DNA from: Pseudarthrobacter sp. Fe7
GTDB taxonomy: Bacteria; Actinomycetota; Actinomycetes; Actinomycetales; Micrococcaceae
NCBI GenBank assembly: GCA_024372495.1
Contig: CP099977.1
Location: 3,782,001-3,846,000, forward strand
Direction of reading: 5' to 3'
Length of the DNA: 64,000 bases
Positions 1 through 9,048 of this stretch are shown here, one piece after another. The position numbers were made by a program, and so were the translations under genes. Position 1 is the stretch's first letter; each line of letters starts with the position of its first letter. Below the pieces are notes generated by a model. It had not been told where the DNA came from, did no database searches, and was given only the letters and a program-made list of their open reading frames with translations.

Positions 1-160
1 GGACGGCCAGGGTGGTGGCCTTTGCCGGCAGGGTGACGTGGATGGGCTCTGCGCCGTGGCCGTAGATGACCGCAGGGATCAGGTTGGCCATCCGGGCGCG
101 GCGGGCATAGCCCTTGCCGAATTCGGTGCGCAGTTCTGCTGCGAGCTTCTGCTCAGACAT
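1..160 (-). CDS. rplY: 50S ribosomal protein bL25 (partial, runs off the left edge)
   Basis: Only the first 53 codons are present. They read [17 protein letters not shown] and then [12 protein letters not shown], the N-terminal 5S rRNA-binding half of the bL25/Ctc general-stress ribosomal protein. The start is the ATG at 158-160, with a GGAG ribosome binding site six bases upstream. The gene lies downstream of prs on the same strand, the usual actinobacterial order (prs, rplY, then pth). Whether the C-terminal Ctc extension is present cannot be judged because the gene is cut. Confidence 0.9.
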   Translation of the reverse strand, partial: MSEQKLAAELRTEFGKGYARRARMANLIPAVIYGHGAEPIHVTLPAKATTLAV

Positions 161-243
161 GGAAATCTCCTTGAAGACTAAACGGTGTTCAGCAAGGGCG
201 GAGGTCTGGTGTGACCTTCAACGCCGGGCGGCCGGACGGCGGC

Positions 244-272
244 CCTTCAAGAAGGCAGTCCCCACTTGAAGG
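244..272. repeat. 8-bp inverted repeat in the rplY upstream region
   Basis: CCTTCAAG at 244-251 and CTTGAAGG at 265-272 form a perfect stem around 13 bases, in the 229-base gap between prs and rplY. No T-tract follows on either strand, so it is a weak terminator candidate for prs or an operator for rplY. I see nothing else convincing in this gap. Confidence 0.35.
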
Positions 273-389
273 ACTGATCAGACCCAGTCGATAACGGAGG
301 CTATGCCCTCCCTCGCCAAGGTATCGGGAAAAGCCTACCAGCGCCGGGACCAATTGTTTAAACCGGACCCGGCGCGGGCAGCGGACGGA

Positions 390-1370
390 CTAGGCCTTGC
401 CGTCGAAGAGGCTGGTGACCGAACCGTCGTCGAACACTTCACGGATGGCCCTGGCAATCAGTGGTGCGATCGAAAGCACCGTCAGCTGCGGGAAGCGCTG
501 TGACGAATGCAGCGGGAGGGTGTTGGTGACCACCACTTCGCGGGCGCCGGACTCGGAGAGGCGCCGGGCCGCCGGGTCGGAGAAGACGGCGTGGGTGGCC
601 GCAATGATGACATCCTTGGCGCCGGCGTTCTTCAGGACGGTGACGGCGCCGGAAATGGTTCCGCCGGTATCAATCATGTCGTCGATCAGGACGCAGGTGC
701 GCCCCTCGATCTGGCCCACCACGGTCTTGGAAACGGCCTGGTTGGGGACCGTGAGGTCACGGCTCTTGTGGACGAAGGCAAGGGGCGCGCCGCCCAGGCG
801 TTCGGCCCACTGTTCGGCGACCCGGACGCGGCCGGTGTCCGGCGACACGACAGTGATGTTGTCCGACCCCACCCGGGTCCGGATGTAGTCGGCGAGCAGC
901 GGGATGGCCATCAGATGGTCCACGGGGCCGTCAAAGAAGCCCTGGATCTGCGAAGTATGCAGGTCCACGCTCATGATGCGGTCCGCGCCCGCGGTCTTGT
1001 AGAGGTCCGCCACCAGGCGGGCGGAAATGGGCTCGCGGCCGCGGCCCTTCTTGTCCTGCCGGGCGTAGGGGTAGAACGGCGAAACCACCGTGATCCGCTT
1101 GGCCGAGGCCCGCTTCAGCGAATCAATCATGATCAGCTGTTCCATGAGGTGGTTGTTCAGCGGGGCGGGGTGGGCCTGGATCACGAAAGCGTCCGTACCG
1201 CGGACACTTTCGCCGGCCCGGACGTAGATCTCGCCGTTCGCGAAGTCGTAGGCATCCAGCGGCAGGAGCTCGGTGCCGAGCTCCTTGGCGATTTCCCGGG
1301 CCAGCTCCGGATGGGCCCGCCCGGAGGCCAGCACCAGCTTCTTCTCGCCGTGCGCCGTAATTTCGCTCAT
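390..1370 (-). CDS. prs: Ribose-phosphate pyrophosphokinase (PRPP synthetase)
   Basis: Makes phosphoribosyl pyrophosphate from ribose 5-phosphate and ATP for nucleotide, histidine, tryptophan and NAD synthesis in the cytosol. The 326-residue protein is full length for a class I enzyme. It has the flexible-loop region ARQDKKGRGREPISARLV, the DLHTSQIQGFF metal/ATP segment and the PRPP loop VLIDDMIDTGGTI. The ATG at 1370 begins two bases after the glmU stop, so prs is almost certainly co-transcribed and probably translationally coupled with glmU. GlmU makes UDP-GlcNAc; the glmU-prs pair is widely conserved in Gram-positive bacteria. The frame is undamaged. Confidence 0.97.
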   Translation of the reverse strand: MSEITAHGEKKLVLASGRAHPELAREIAKELGTELLPLDAYDFANGEIYVRAGESVRGTDAFVIQAHPAPLNNHLMEQLIMIDSLKRASAKRITVVSPFYPYARQDKKGRGREPISARLVADLYKTAGADRIMSVDLHTSQIQGFFDGPVDHLMAIPLLADYIRTRVGSDNITVVSPDTGRVRVAEQWAERLGGAPLAFVHKSRDLTVPNQAVSKTVVGQIEGRTCVLIDDMIDTGGTISGAVTVLKNAGAKDVIIAATHAVFSDPAARRLSESGAREVVVTNTLPLHSSQRFPQLTVLSIAPLIARAIREVFDDGSVTSLFDGKA

Positions 1371-1372
1371 TG

Positions 1373-2851
1373 TTACTTGCCCTCTTCTATAGATGCCGGG
1401 GTACTTGAGGAGTCATTGGTGGCCGCCTGGGCCAGTTCCGCGGAACGGGTTCCGGGGCGGTGCGCCGGAACCCAGCCTTCGGTGTTGCGCTGCGCAGCGA
1501 TGCTCAGCGCAAGCGCACCGGCCGGCACGTCCTTGCGGATCACCGCGCCGGCGCCGCTGTAGGCGCCGTCCCCCACGGTGACCGGGGCAACAAAGACGGT
1601 GTTGGAGCCTGTCCGGACGCCCGAGCCGATCACCGTGCGGTGCTTCTTCTCACCGTCGTAATTGGCCGTGATGTTGCCACAGCCGATGTTGGTGTCCTCG
1701 CCGATTTCGGCGTCCCCGGCGTACCCCAGGTGCGAGAGCTTGGAGCCACGGCCGATGGTGACGTTCTTGGTCTCGTAAAAGGCGCCGATCTTGCCCTTTT
1801 CACCCAGCACGGTGCCGGGGCGCAGGTAGGTGAAGGGGCCGACGGCGGCGCGCGGGCCAATAACGGAGCCGGAACCATGGGTGCGGATCACCGTGGCGCC
1901 CTCCCCAACGGTGACATCGGTCAGGGTGGTGTCGGGGCCAACGACGGCGTCCCGCGCCACTGCGGTGGCACCGTGCAGTTGTGTGTTGGGCAGCAGGCGA
2001 ACGTCCTCGTCGAGGGTGACGGAGGAATCGATCCAGGTGGTGGACGGGTCCACAACGGTGACGCCCGCCCGCATCCAGGCTTCCACGGTGCGGCGGTTCA
2101 GTTCGGCACCAAGCGCGGCGAGCCTGGACGCGGTCGTTGGCGCCTTCCACCTGCCAGCGGTCGGCGGTGACGACGGCGGCAACGCGGCCTCCTGCCTCGC
2201 GGGCCAGTCCCAGCACATCGGTGAGGTATTTTTCGCCCTGCGCGTTGTCCGTGGTGACCTTGCCCAGTGCGTCGCGGAGTACTGCGGCGTCGAAGGCGTA
2301 GATTCCGGAGTTGACCTCGCGGATCAGCCGTTCGGCCTCTGAGGAGTCCTTGTGTTCGCGGATGCCGGTAACGGAGCCGTCATCGCCGCGGAGGATGCGG
2401 CCGTAACCGGTGGCGTCGTCCAGGACTGCCGTGAGCACGGTGACGGCATTGCCCTCGCCCTCATGGGTGGCGACGAGTTCGTTCAACAGTTCCCCGGAAA
2501 GCAGCGGAACGTCGCCGTACGTGACCACCACGGTGCCCGCCAGGTCCTGTTCCGCATCCAGCGCCTGGAGCGCGGCCTCGACGGCGCGGCCCGTGCCGGG
2601 AATATCGTCCTGGTCCACAATGACGGCCTGCGGATCCAGCGCGGCGACGTGGCTTTCCACAAGGTCACGTTCGTGGCGCACCACGATCGCGAGCCTCTGG
2701 GGGCAATGCGGCGGGCGGCGCGGAGGGCGTGGCCCACCATGGACAGGCCGCCGATTTCATGCAGGATCTTGGGGGTACGCGATTTCATCCGGGTACCGGC
2801 GCCTGCTGCCAGAACGATTACAGCGGCCGGACCGGCATTCTCGGGGATCAC
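1373..2851 (-). CDS. glmU: Bifunctional GlmU: glucosamine-1-P acetyltransferase / GlcNAc-1-P uridylyltransferase (two frame errors)
   Basis: Carries out the last two steps of UDP-GlcNAc synthesis for peptidoglycan. Start is the GTG at 2849-2851, with AAGGAG nine bases upstream. Residues about 14-28 ([15 protein letters not shown]) are the nucleotide-binding loop of the uridylyltransferase domain. The C-terminal half is the left-handed beta-helix acetyltransferase, including [19 protein letters not shown] and [11 protein letters not shown]. The reading frame breaks twice. A base is missing near 2699-2703, where a G-run reads five instead of six, and an extra base sits at 2123-2124 in GAGCCTGG. 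With both corrected the length is 492 aa, normal for the family. I regard the breaks as sequence errors, since the enzyme is essential. Confidence 0.92.
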
Positions 2852-2954
2852 GTACGGGCTCTCCTTGCTTGGTTGTGCTGGCGCATGGCGGCATCCGGCG
2901 GACCAGGCCGCCGGGCACCGGGCACCATCCTCATGATCGCGCCCCGCGCAGCAG

Positions 2955-3026
2955 TTCCGCCCATAGGATTCGAACCTATACTCCACGGCTCCAAAGGCCG
3001 GGGTGCTGCCATTACACCAGAGCGGA
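2955..3026 (-). tRNA. tRNA-Gln (anticodon TTG)
   Basis: On the minus strand the molecule starts TCCGCTC and ends GGGCGGA plus a discriminator A, forming a 7-bp acceptor stem with one G-T pair. The T arm carries GGTTCGAATCC and the D arm GTGTAATGGCAGCAC. The anticodon loop CTTTGGA places TTG at positions 34-36. CCA is not encoded. It sits just upstream of glmU on the same strand. Confidence 0.92.
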
Positions 3027-3159
3027 CCGTGCCGGAGGACTCAAGGCCCGGGGCACAAGTCCCTATTTTGCCACGGGTTCAGGGCCCCGCGCGACACGGG
3101 CATTCCGCTCCTGCCCGGTCCCGCGGAATCCCCCGCCCGCGGTGCGGCATGATGGGAAG

Positions 3160-3786
3160 GTGAGCAACAACCTTCCGCGGACGCGGATGACTGGCCTGCA
3201 GCGCCGGAGCCAGCTGATCGACGTCGGCCGTGGCCTTTTTGCCGTCCGCGGGCTGGACGGGACCACCATCGAGGAAATCGCCGCCTCCGCCGGAGTGTCC
3301 AAGCCGGTCATCTATGAACACTTCGGTTCCAAGGAAGGCCTGTACACCGAGGTGGTGGACTGCGAATTCCACATCCTGCTGGACGCGGTCAACGCCGCCC
3401 TCACCGAGGAAGCCAAGCCCCGCGTCCTCGTGGAACGCGCCGCCCTCGCCCTGCTCACCTATATCGAGGAACGCACCGAGGGCTTCCGGATCCTCATGCG
3501 CGATGCTCCCCCGTCCCAGCCGGAAGGCGCCTTCTCCACGCTGCTGTCCCACATCACCGCACGCGTGGAACACATCCTCTCCGACGAATTCTCCCGCCGC
3601 GGTTTCAGCGGCGAGGACGGGGCCATGTACGCCCAGATGCTGGTGGGCATGGTGGCCATGACCGGACAGTGGTGGCAGGACAGCCGCCAGCCGGACAAGC
3701 ACACCGTGGCCGCGCACCTGGTCAACCTCGCCTGGAACGGCCTCACCGGTCTTAGGAAGGACCCGGAACTGCAGTCGGAGCCTTAG
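3160..3786 (+). CDS. TetR/AcrR family transcriptional regulator
   Basis: A 208-residue DNA-binding repressor-type protein. The N-terminal helix-turn-helix reads TTIEEIAASAGVSKPVIYEHF and is followed by GSKEGLY, the classic TetR signature. The C-terminal ligand domain is not specific enough to name an inducer. I chose the GTG at 3160; the internal ATG at 3187 is a possible alternative. The stop codon overlaps the stop of the convergent ABC-F gene by a few bases. Its targets are unknown; the divergent tRNA-glmU block is not an obvious one. Confidence 0.9.
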   Translation: MSNNLPRTRMTGLQRRSQLIDVGRGLFAVRGLDGTTIEEIAASAGVSKPVIYEHFGSKEGLYTEVVDCEFHILLDAVNAALTEEAKPRVLVERAALALLTYIEERTEGFRILMRDAPPSQPEGAFSTLLSHITARVEHILSDEFSRRGFSGEDGAMYAQMLVGMVAMTGQWWQDSRQPDKHTVAAHLVNLAWNGLTGLRKDPELQSEP

Positions 3787-5607
3787 TCGCCGAGGAGCTC
3801 TGAGGCCTCGAGCCACTCGAGTTCCAGGGTGTCCTTTTCTTCGGCCAGGTCCTTCAGCTCGCTGTTCTGCCTGGCGAGGGCGTCGAAGTCTGACTTCTCC
3901 GTGCTCTTGACCATGTCCTCGTGGAGTTTCTTTTCCTGCTGGTCGAGCTTCTTGATCTGCCGCTCGATCCGGTTGAGGGCCTTGCGGGCCTCACGCTTTT
4001 CGGCTTCGGAGGGTCCAGCGCCGGTTGCCGCAGACGCTGCGCCGGCGCTCGTGACGGGGTTGCCGCCGCCGGTCACGGTTGACCCGGCCAGGGCGCCCTC
4101 GCGCAGTTCAAGGTACTGGTCCACGCCGCCGGGCAGGCCGCGGAGTTTGCCGTCGCCAAGGAGCGCCATCTGGTGGTCGGTGACGCGCTCCAGCAGGTAG
4201 CGGTCGTGGCTGACCACCACCAGGGTGCCGGGCCAGCCGTCCAGGACATCCTCGACGGCGGCGAGGGTGTCGGTGTCGAGGTCGTTGGTGGGCTCGTCGA
4301 GCATCAGCACGTTGGGTTCGCCCACCAGCAGCCGGAGGAGGCGCAGGCGGCGCCGCTCACCACCGGAGAGGTCCCGGACCGGTGTCCACTGCTTCTGGTT
4401 GGTGAACCCGAGCCTGCTCCACCAGCTGCCCGGCGGTGAATTCCTTGCCGCCCACGTTGAAGGAACGCTTTTCACGCTCGATGACCTCGATCACGCGCAG
4501 GTCCGCGACGTCGTCGAGCTCCTTGACTTCCTGGGTGAGGACAGCGGTGACCACTGTCTTGCCGCGCTTGAGTTTTCCGGCGTCGGGAGCGATCTCGCCG
4601 TTCAGGAGTTTCAGGAGGGTGGTCTTGCCGGCCCCGTTGACACCCACCAGGCCCAGGCGCTCCCCCGGGGCAAGGCGGAGAGTGATGTTGTCGAAGAGCT
4701 TCCTGCCGTCGTCGCCCTGGAAGTTCAGGGAGACGTTTTCCAGGTCCAGGACGTCCTTGCCCTGGCGCGCCGTGGCCATCTTGCTCAGCGCCATCGAGTC
4801 ACGCGGCGCGGGGACGTCGGCGATGAGGGCGTTGGCCGCCTCGATCCGGAACTTCGGCTTGGCGGTCCGGGCAGGCGCTCCGCGGCGCAGCCATGCAAGC
4901 TCCTTCTTGACCAGCTGTTGGCGCTTGCTTTCGGTCACGGAGGCAGCGCGGTCACGTTCGGCCCGGGCCAGGACATAAGCGGCGTAACCGCCGTCAAACG
5001 GGTCCATGATGCCGTCGTGGATTTCCCAGGTCTTGGTACAGACTTCATCGAGGAACCAGCGGTCGTGGGTCACGACGAGGAACGCGCCCTGGTTGGCCCG
5101 CCAGCGGGTCTTCAGGTGCCGGGCAAGCCAGGCAACCCCCTCGACGTCAAGGTGGTTGGTGGGCTCGTCCAGCATGATGACGTCGTGGTCCTCGATGAGC
5201 AGCTTGGCCAGGGCCACCCGCCGCTTCTGGCCGCCGGAGAGGGCGTGGACGTTGGCGTGCCAGTCGACGTCGGACACCAGGCCGCCCATGATTTCGCGGA
5301 TCCGGGGGTTCCGGGCCCATTCGTGGTCTGCCTGGTCACCGACGATCGCGGCGCCGACGGTGAGGTCGCCGTCGAGCACGTCGCTCTGGTCCAGGTAGCC
5401 GATGTTGACGTCGCTGCGCTTGGTGACGCGGCCGGAGTCCGGGGTGGCGCGCATCGCCAGCAAGCGCATCAGCGTCGACTTGCCGTCGCCGTTGCGGCCC
5501 ACCATGCCGATCCGGTCACCCTCCTCCAGGCCCAGGGTGATGCCGTCCAGGACGGTGCGGGTTGCGTAGGAAACCGTAAGGTTCTCGCCGCCAAGAAGGT
5601 GTGCCAA
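3783..5607 (-). CDS. ABC-F family ATPase, Uup-like (one frame error)
   Basis: A soluble twin-ATPase protein of the ABC-F class, which acts on ribosomes rather than in membranes. Domain 1 has Walker A GRNGDGKST, signature LSGGQKRR and Walker B VIMLDEPTNHLD. Domain 2 has GVNGAGKTT, LSGGERRR and VLMLDEPTNDLD. A charged coiled coil at the C-terminus (KREARKALNRIERQIKKLDQ) suggests the Uup subgroup. The start is a TTG at 5605-5607 (MAHLLGGENLTV), chosen by family conservation because the ribosome binding site is weak. One extra base at 4413-4414 (GAGCCTGC) breaks domain 2; the corrected length is 607 aa. The exact role (translation quality control or antibiotic protection) cannot be decided here. 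Confidence 0.9.
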
Positions 5608-5655
5608 AGGGAACTGCTTTCTGCTGCCGGACTGTAAGTGTTAGGACTGCATGTA

Positions 5656-6615
5656 CTAAAGGAGGGTGTCGGAGATGATGCGCGCGCCCGGGACGGGACC
5701 GTGGACGGCGAGGGCTGTCAGGCCGTAGCGCTGCAGGTCCTCGGCGAGGGCAGCGGCCGCAACGGAATCTTCGGCCAGCAAAGCCACCGTGGGACCGGAA
5801 CCGGAAACGATTCCGGCAATGGCACCATGTGATTCGCCCATTCCCAGCGTATCGCGCAGCGCGGGGGACAGTTCTATGGACGCCCTTTGCAGGTCGTTGA
5901 CCAGCACCCGGCTCAGCGATTCGGCGTCGCCGCCCCGCAGCGCCGCCAGGATCTGCGGGTCCACGCTGGTCGGCTCGTCAACGTCAGTGCCCTGGGCCTC
6001 GCGAAGCCGGTCCAGGGTCCCGTACACCTCGGGCGTGGACAGGCCGTAGTCAGCCACTACCAGCACCCAGTGGGTCTGGGCCTTGGCGAGGGCCGGGGAC
6101 AGTTCGTCGCCCAGGCCCAGGCCGACGGCGGTCCCGCCCAGGAGCGAGAACGGCACGTCGGCGCCCAGTTCGGATGCCAGGTGCGCCAGTTCCTCGCGGG
6201 ACAGCCCGCTGTTCCAGAGCGCATCGCAGGCCAGGAGCGTGGCAGCGGCGTCCGCAGATCCGCCACCCATCCCGCCGGCCACCGGAACCCGCTTGGTGAT
6301 CTCCAGGTGAACACCGGTGGCGTGTTCGGAGACATCCGCCATGATGGCGGCCGCCTTGTAGGCCAGGTTGTTGCCGTCAAGGGGAATGTCGACGGCGTCC
6401 AGGTCCAGGGTGCTTTCGGGGCTGAGGCTTATGGTGATGCCGGGGGCCGCCGTACTGGTGGCTGCCACCTCTTCGTAGAGGGACACGGCCAGGTAGACGC
6501 TGGCAACCGAGTGGTACCCGTCCGGCCGCAGCGGCCCTACGGCCAGGGACACGTTGACTTTGCCGGGCGCCTTGACGCGAACTGTCCTGGCCGGGAACCG
6601 GCTTGCGGCGCTCAC
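5656..6615 (-). CDS. ispE: 4-(cytidine 5'-diphospho)-2-C-methyl-D-erythritol kinase
   Basis: GHMP-family kinase of the non-mevalonate isoprenoid pathway that phosphorylates CDP-methylerythritol. The 319-residue protein begins with the substrate segment [14 protein letters not shown] and carries the ATP-binding glycine motif [17 protein letters not shown] and the C-terminal [11 protein letters not shown]. The GTG start at 6613-6615 overlaps the rsmA stop (GTGA), so it is translationally coupled to rsmA. The rsmA-ispE order is typical of actinobacteria. Intact frame. Confidence 0.96.
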   Translation of the reverse strand: MSAASRFPARTVRVKAPGKVNVSLAVGPLRPDGYHSVASVYLAVSLYEEVAATSTAAPGITISLSPESTLDLDAVDIPLDGNNLAYKAAAIMADVSEHATGVHLEITKRVPVAGGMGGGSADAAATLLACDALWNSGLSREELAHLASELGADVPFSLLGGTAVGLGLGDELSPALAKAQTHWVLVVADYGLSTPEVYGTLDRLREAQGTDVDEPTSVDPQILAALRGGDAESLSRVLVNDLQRASIELSPALRDTLGMGESHGAIAGIVSGSGPTVALLAEDSVAAAALAEDLQRYGLTALAVHGPVPGARIISDTLL

Positions 6616-7484
6616 CGGCGGTTTTCCTTGGCTTCAGCGATCCTGGCGAACGCGGCGATGTCAATGACCTCGCCGCGTGCAGTGGGGTCGACGCCGGCCG
6701 CGAGCAGGCAACGCTCCGCTTCCGGGGCTCCCCGGCCCAGCCGGCCAGGGCGGCCCGGAGCGTCTTGCGCCGCTGCGCGAACGCGGCATCCACCACGGCA
6801 AACACCTGTTCGCGGGTGGCAGTCGTGGCCGGCGGCTCGCGGCGGGTGAAGGCCACAAGCCCGGAATGGATTTTCGGGGCCGGCCAGAAGACGTTCATGC
6901 CGATCACGCCGGCTTTGCGCATCTGGCTGTACCAGGCGGCCTTTACGGACGGCACCCCGTAGGTCTTGGACCCGGGTCCGGCTGCCAACCGGTCTGCCAC
7001 CTCGTCCTGCACCATCACCAGGCCGTGCCGGAGGCTGGGGAAATGCTGCAGCAGGTGCAGCACCACGGGAACTGCCACGTTGTACGGCAGGTTGGCCACA
7101 ACGGCCGTGGGTTCCACCGGCAGGCTCGGTGACCTTCATGGCGTCGGCGTGCACCAGGTGGAACGCGTTGGCGGCGGCGGGCCGCCATTCCTGGACGGTT
7201 TCGGGAAGCTTTGCGGCGAGGACAGGATCAATTTCGACGGCGACCACGGCCGCGGCCGCGTCGAGCAGGCCGAGCGTCAGTGACCCCAGCCCCGGACCGA
7301 CCTCAAGGACTGTTTCGTGCGGCCCTACGCCTGCCGCGGCGACAATGCGGCGGATGGTGTTGCCGTCAATGACAAAGTTCTGGCCCAGGGTTTTGGTGGG
7401 CCTGACTCCGATTTCCTCTGCCATCCGGCGTATGTCGGAGGCACCGAACAGCGGTGCGGGAGCTGCGGGGATCGGTTCAGTCAC
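6612..7484 (-). CDS. rsmA: 16S rRNA (A1518/A1519) dimethyltransferase RsmA/KsgA (two frame errors)
   Basis: Dimethylates two adjacent adenines near the 3' end of 16S rRNA during 30S maturation. Visible are the N-terminal [19 protein letters not shown] motif [12 protein letters not shown] and the catalytic [10 protein letters not shown]. The start is GTG at 7482-7484. The frame is broken by an extra base at 7123-7124 (CAGGCTCGG), just before the catalytic motif, and by a missing base near 6730 in a run of four C on the plus strand. The two changes cancel in length, giving 290 aa, normal for the family. An automatic annotation would split this gene into two or three pieces; I regard it as one functional gene. 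Confidence 0.92.
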   Translation of the reverse strand: MTEPIPAAPAPLFGASDIRRMAEEIGVRPTKTLGQNFVIDGNTIRRIVAAAGVGPHETVLEVGPGLGSLTLGLLDAAAAVVAVEIDPVLAAKLPETVQEWRPAAANAFHLVHADAMKVTEPAGGTHGRCGQPAVQRGSSRGAAPAAAFPQPPARPGDGAGRGGRPVGSRTRVQDLRGAVRKGRLVQPDAQSRRDRHERLLAGPENPFRACGLHPPRAAGHDCHPRTGVCRGGCRVRAAAQDAPGRPGRLGRGAPEAERCLLAAGVDPTARGEVIDIAAFARIAEAKENRR

Positions 7485-7526
7485 CTAGGTATCCTATCCC
7501 GCGTGGCACGTTGGCCCTGCCGGATT

Positions 7527-7572
7527 AACGGCTGTGGCCGGCCCCAAAGTACCGGGGCCGGCCACAGCCGTT
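7527..7572 (-). terminator. Strong hairpin between rpfB and rsmA
   Basis: A perfect 19-bp inverted repeat (arms 7527-7545 and 7554-7572) surrounds an 8-base loop. It lies 24 bases after the rpfB stop. It should end rpfB transcription on the minus strand, although the T-tract is short. It separates rpfB from the rsmA-ispE-ABC-F block. Confidence 0.85.
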
Positions 7573-7595
7573 TCCTGCGTGTTTAGTCCTGCGGA

Positions 7596-8792
7596 TCAGC
7601 TGTTTGCTGCCCAGCCACAGCCCCACGGGGAGAGGCCGCGCTGTGCGTAGACGCGGTTGGCGATGTCGATCTGCTGCGCCTTGGTGGCCAGGCTGGCGTT
7701 CGGGGCGTAGGCGCCGCCGCCGGCTCCGATCCAGGTGCGGACGTCGAACTGCAGGCCGCCGTAGTAACCGTTGCCGCTGTTGATGCTCCAGTTGCCAGTG
7801 GATTCGCACTGGGCGATCTTGTCCCACATGGCTTCGTTCATCATGGCGGGTGCCGCCGCGCCGCTGTTGGCGCCTGCCGCTGCCGGCGCCGGCGCGGCCT
7901 GGGCTACAGGCTTGGCCTTGGTGCCCACAGTGATCTTCTCGGTGACAGGCTGGACTGCCACGTTCTCCGAAACCAGGGTCCGTGAGGCTTCCCGGCCGTC
8001 CACGAGCACCAGCTTGAAGGTGCGCTCGATCTTTCCGGCGGCTCCGGCCTGGGTCACCTGCTTTTCACCCTTGAGCATGTCACCGCTTTCGGCAGTGACC
8101 GAATCGAAGGGCACGTCCTCGCTGGTGACGGCGGTCTGGCCGGTATCCACCCTGGAAACCTTGATGACCATGTTGTTCACCACGTTGGCGTTGGCCGGCT
8201 GCGAGGTGCGGTCGTTGGCGCCGAGGGTCACGCCTGAGTCCTCGAGGACCTTTCCGACGGTTGGGGCGGTGGTGGTGGCGGTGTTCACCTTGCCGTCGGC
8301 CACGATGCTGACGGTCTTGGGAGTGGAGATGGAGACGTAGGAGCCCGCCAGAGAAAGGGCGGCATCCTTCGGGGCCGATACGGACGAGGCACTGGCCACG
8401 CCAAGTTCAGTCACCAGGTCTTCGACGTCCTGCGCGGTGGTGTTCACCGTTTTTTCGGCCCCGTCAAGGCTGACCTTGACTTCTTTGGCCTGGTTGATGT
8501 TGATGACGGTGCCGTTCTGGACGGTGGCATCCAGGGCAGGGGAAACGCGGTCGCTGGGCTTCAGTTCCAGGTTGGCACTCTTGACCACCTGAGCCACTGT
8601 TCCACCAAAGGACTGCACGGACGACGCTTTGCCGTCCACGTTGAGCGTGATTGTTTTGTTATTGCCCACGAAGGCTACGAGGCCTGCGACCAGGCCGCAA
8701 AGCACCAGCACCTGGGCGCCAACCTTAATAAAGCTGAACTTGCCGTCCGATGTGAAGAACTTGATCACGATTGCCCGTAACTCTCGGTCCAT
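7596..8792 (-). CDS. rpfB: Resuscitation-promoting factor RpfB (G5 and lytic transglycosylase-like domains)
   Basis: A secreted or membrane-tethered muralytic protein that cleaves peptidoglycan and helps dormant actinobacteria resume growth. Near the N-terminus is one hydrophobic segment (VLVLCGLVAGLVAFVG). Three DUF348 repeats follow (first one starting around TLNVDGKASSVQ), then a G5 domain (GTKAKPVA at its end), an Ala/Pro linker and the C-terminal Rpf domain with the catalytic-Glu context WDKIAQCESTGNW and GYYGGLQFD. The start is uncertain: ATG 8790-8792 is used here, while GTG 8766-8768 (VIKFFTSDGKF) also fits the family and the frame stays open up to 8870. Neither start has a strong ribosome binding site. 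Confidence 0.92.
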   Translation of the reverse strand: MDRELRAIVIKFFTSDGKFSFIKVGAQVLVLCGLVAGLVAFVGNNKTITLNVDGKASSVQSFGGTVAQVVKSANLELKPSDRVSPALDATVQNGTVININQAKEVKVSLDGAEKTVNTTAQDVEDLVTELGVASASSVSAPKDAALSLAGSYVSISTPKTVSIVADGKVNTATTTAPTVGKVLEDSGVTLGANDRTSQPANANVVNNMVIKVSRVDTGQTAVTSEDVPFDSVTAESGDMLKGEKQVTQAGAAGKIERTFKLVLVDGREASRTLVSENVAVQPVTEKITVGTKAKPVAQAAPAPAAAGANSGAAAPAMMNEAMWDKIAQCESTGNWSINSGNGYYGGLQFDVRTWIGAGGGAYAPNASLATKAQQIDIANRVYAQRGLSPWGCGWAANS

Positions 8793-8854
8793 CCGGGCAC
8801 GGGGAATGCGCAGTAAAGTGCCCGGAGCAACCTCGAAAAAGAGAGTCCGGGCAC
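8792..8854 (-). promoter_or_regulatory. Three-copy 9-mer that can form alternative hairpins at the rpfB start
   Basis: On the rpfB strand GTGCCCGGA occurs at 8846-8854, its exact complement TCCGGGCAC at 8818-8826, and GTGCCCGGA again at 8792-8800, where its last base is the A of the ATG start codon. The middle copy can pair with either flanking copy, but not both. This is the geometry of a translational switch, but no function is shown. If translation starts upstream, near 8870, the repeats are coding. Confidence 0.4.
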
Positions 8855-9005
8855 CGATGCGCCGCCACACTCAGCGCAGCGGCATGGCCTGATATTGGAC
8901 GGGCCGGGCCGGCTGCAGATGGAGTGAAATTATCCGTTGGCCTTCCCCGACCCCGGCTAATAGTTTTCCACTGTAACCGTAGCGTTATAAACCAGCCAAC
9001 ATTTT

Positions 9006-9022
9006 TGCATACCAGGTATGCA
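9006..9022. promoter_or_regulatory. 17-bp palindrome upstream of rpfB (candidate operator)
   Basis: TGCATACC-A-GGTATGCA is a perfect dyad with a one-base centre, about 215 bases upstream of the rpfB start and just after the tatD stop. It is AT-richer than its surroundings and has no T-tract, so it looks like a protein-binding site rather than a terminator. The rest of the 256-base gap (8793-9048) holds AT-rich promoter-like sequence. Confidence 0.4.
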
Positions 9023-9048
9023 TTTACGGATCCATTGCCGTGTCCGGA

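Noticed and set aside
8793-9048. c-di-AMP (ydaO-type) riboswitch upstream of rpfB
   Set aside because: The conserved aptamer segments are not visible; only the 9-mer repeats and a palindrome are present.
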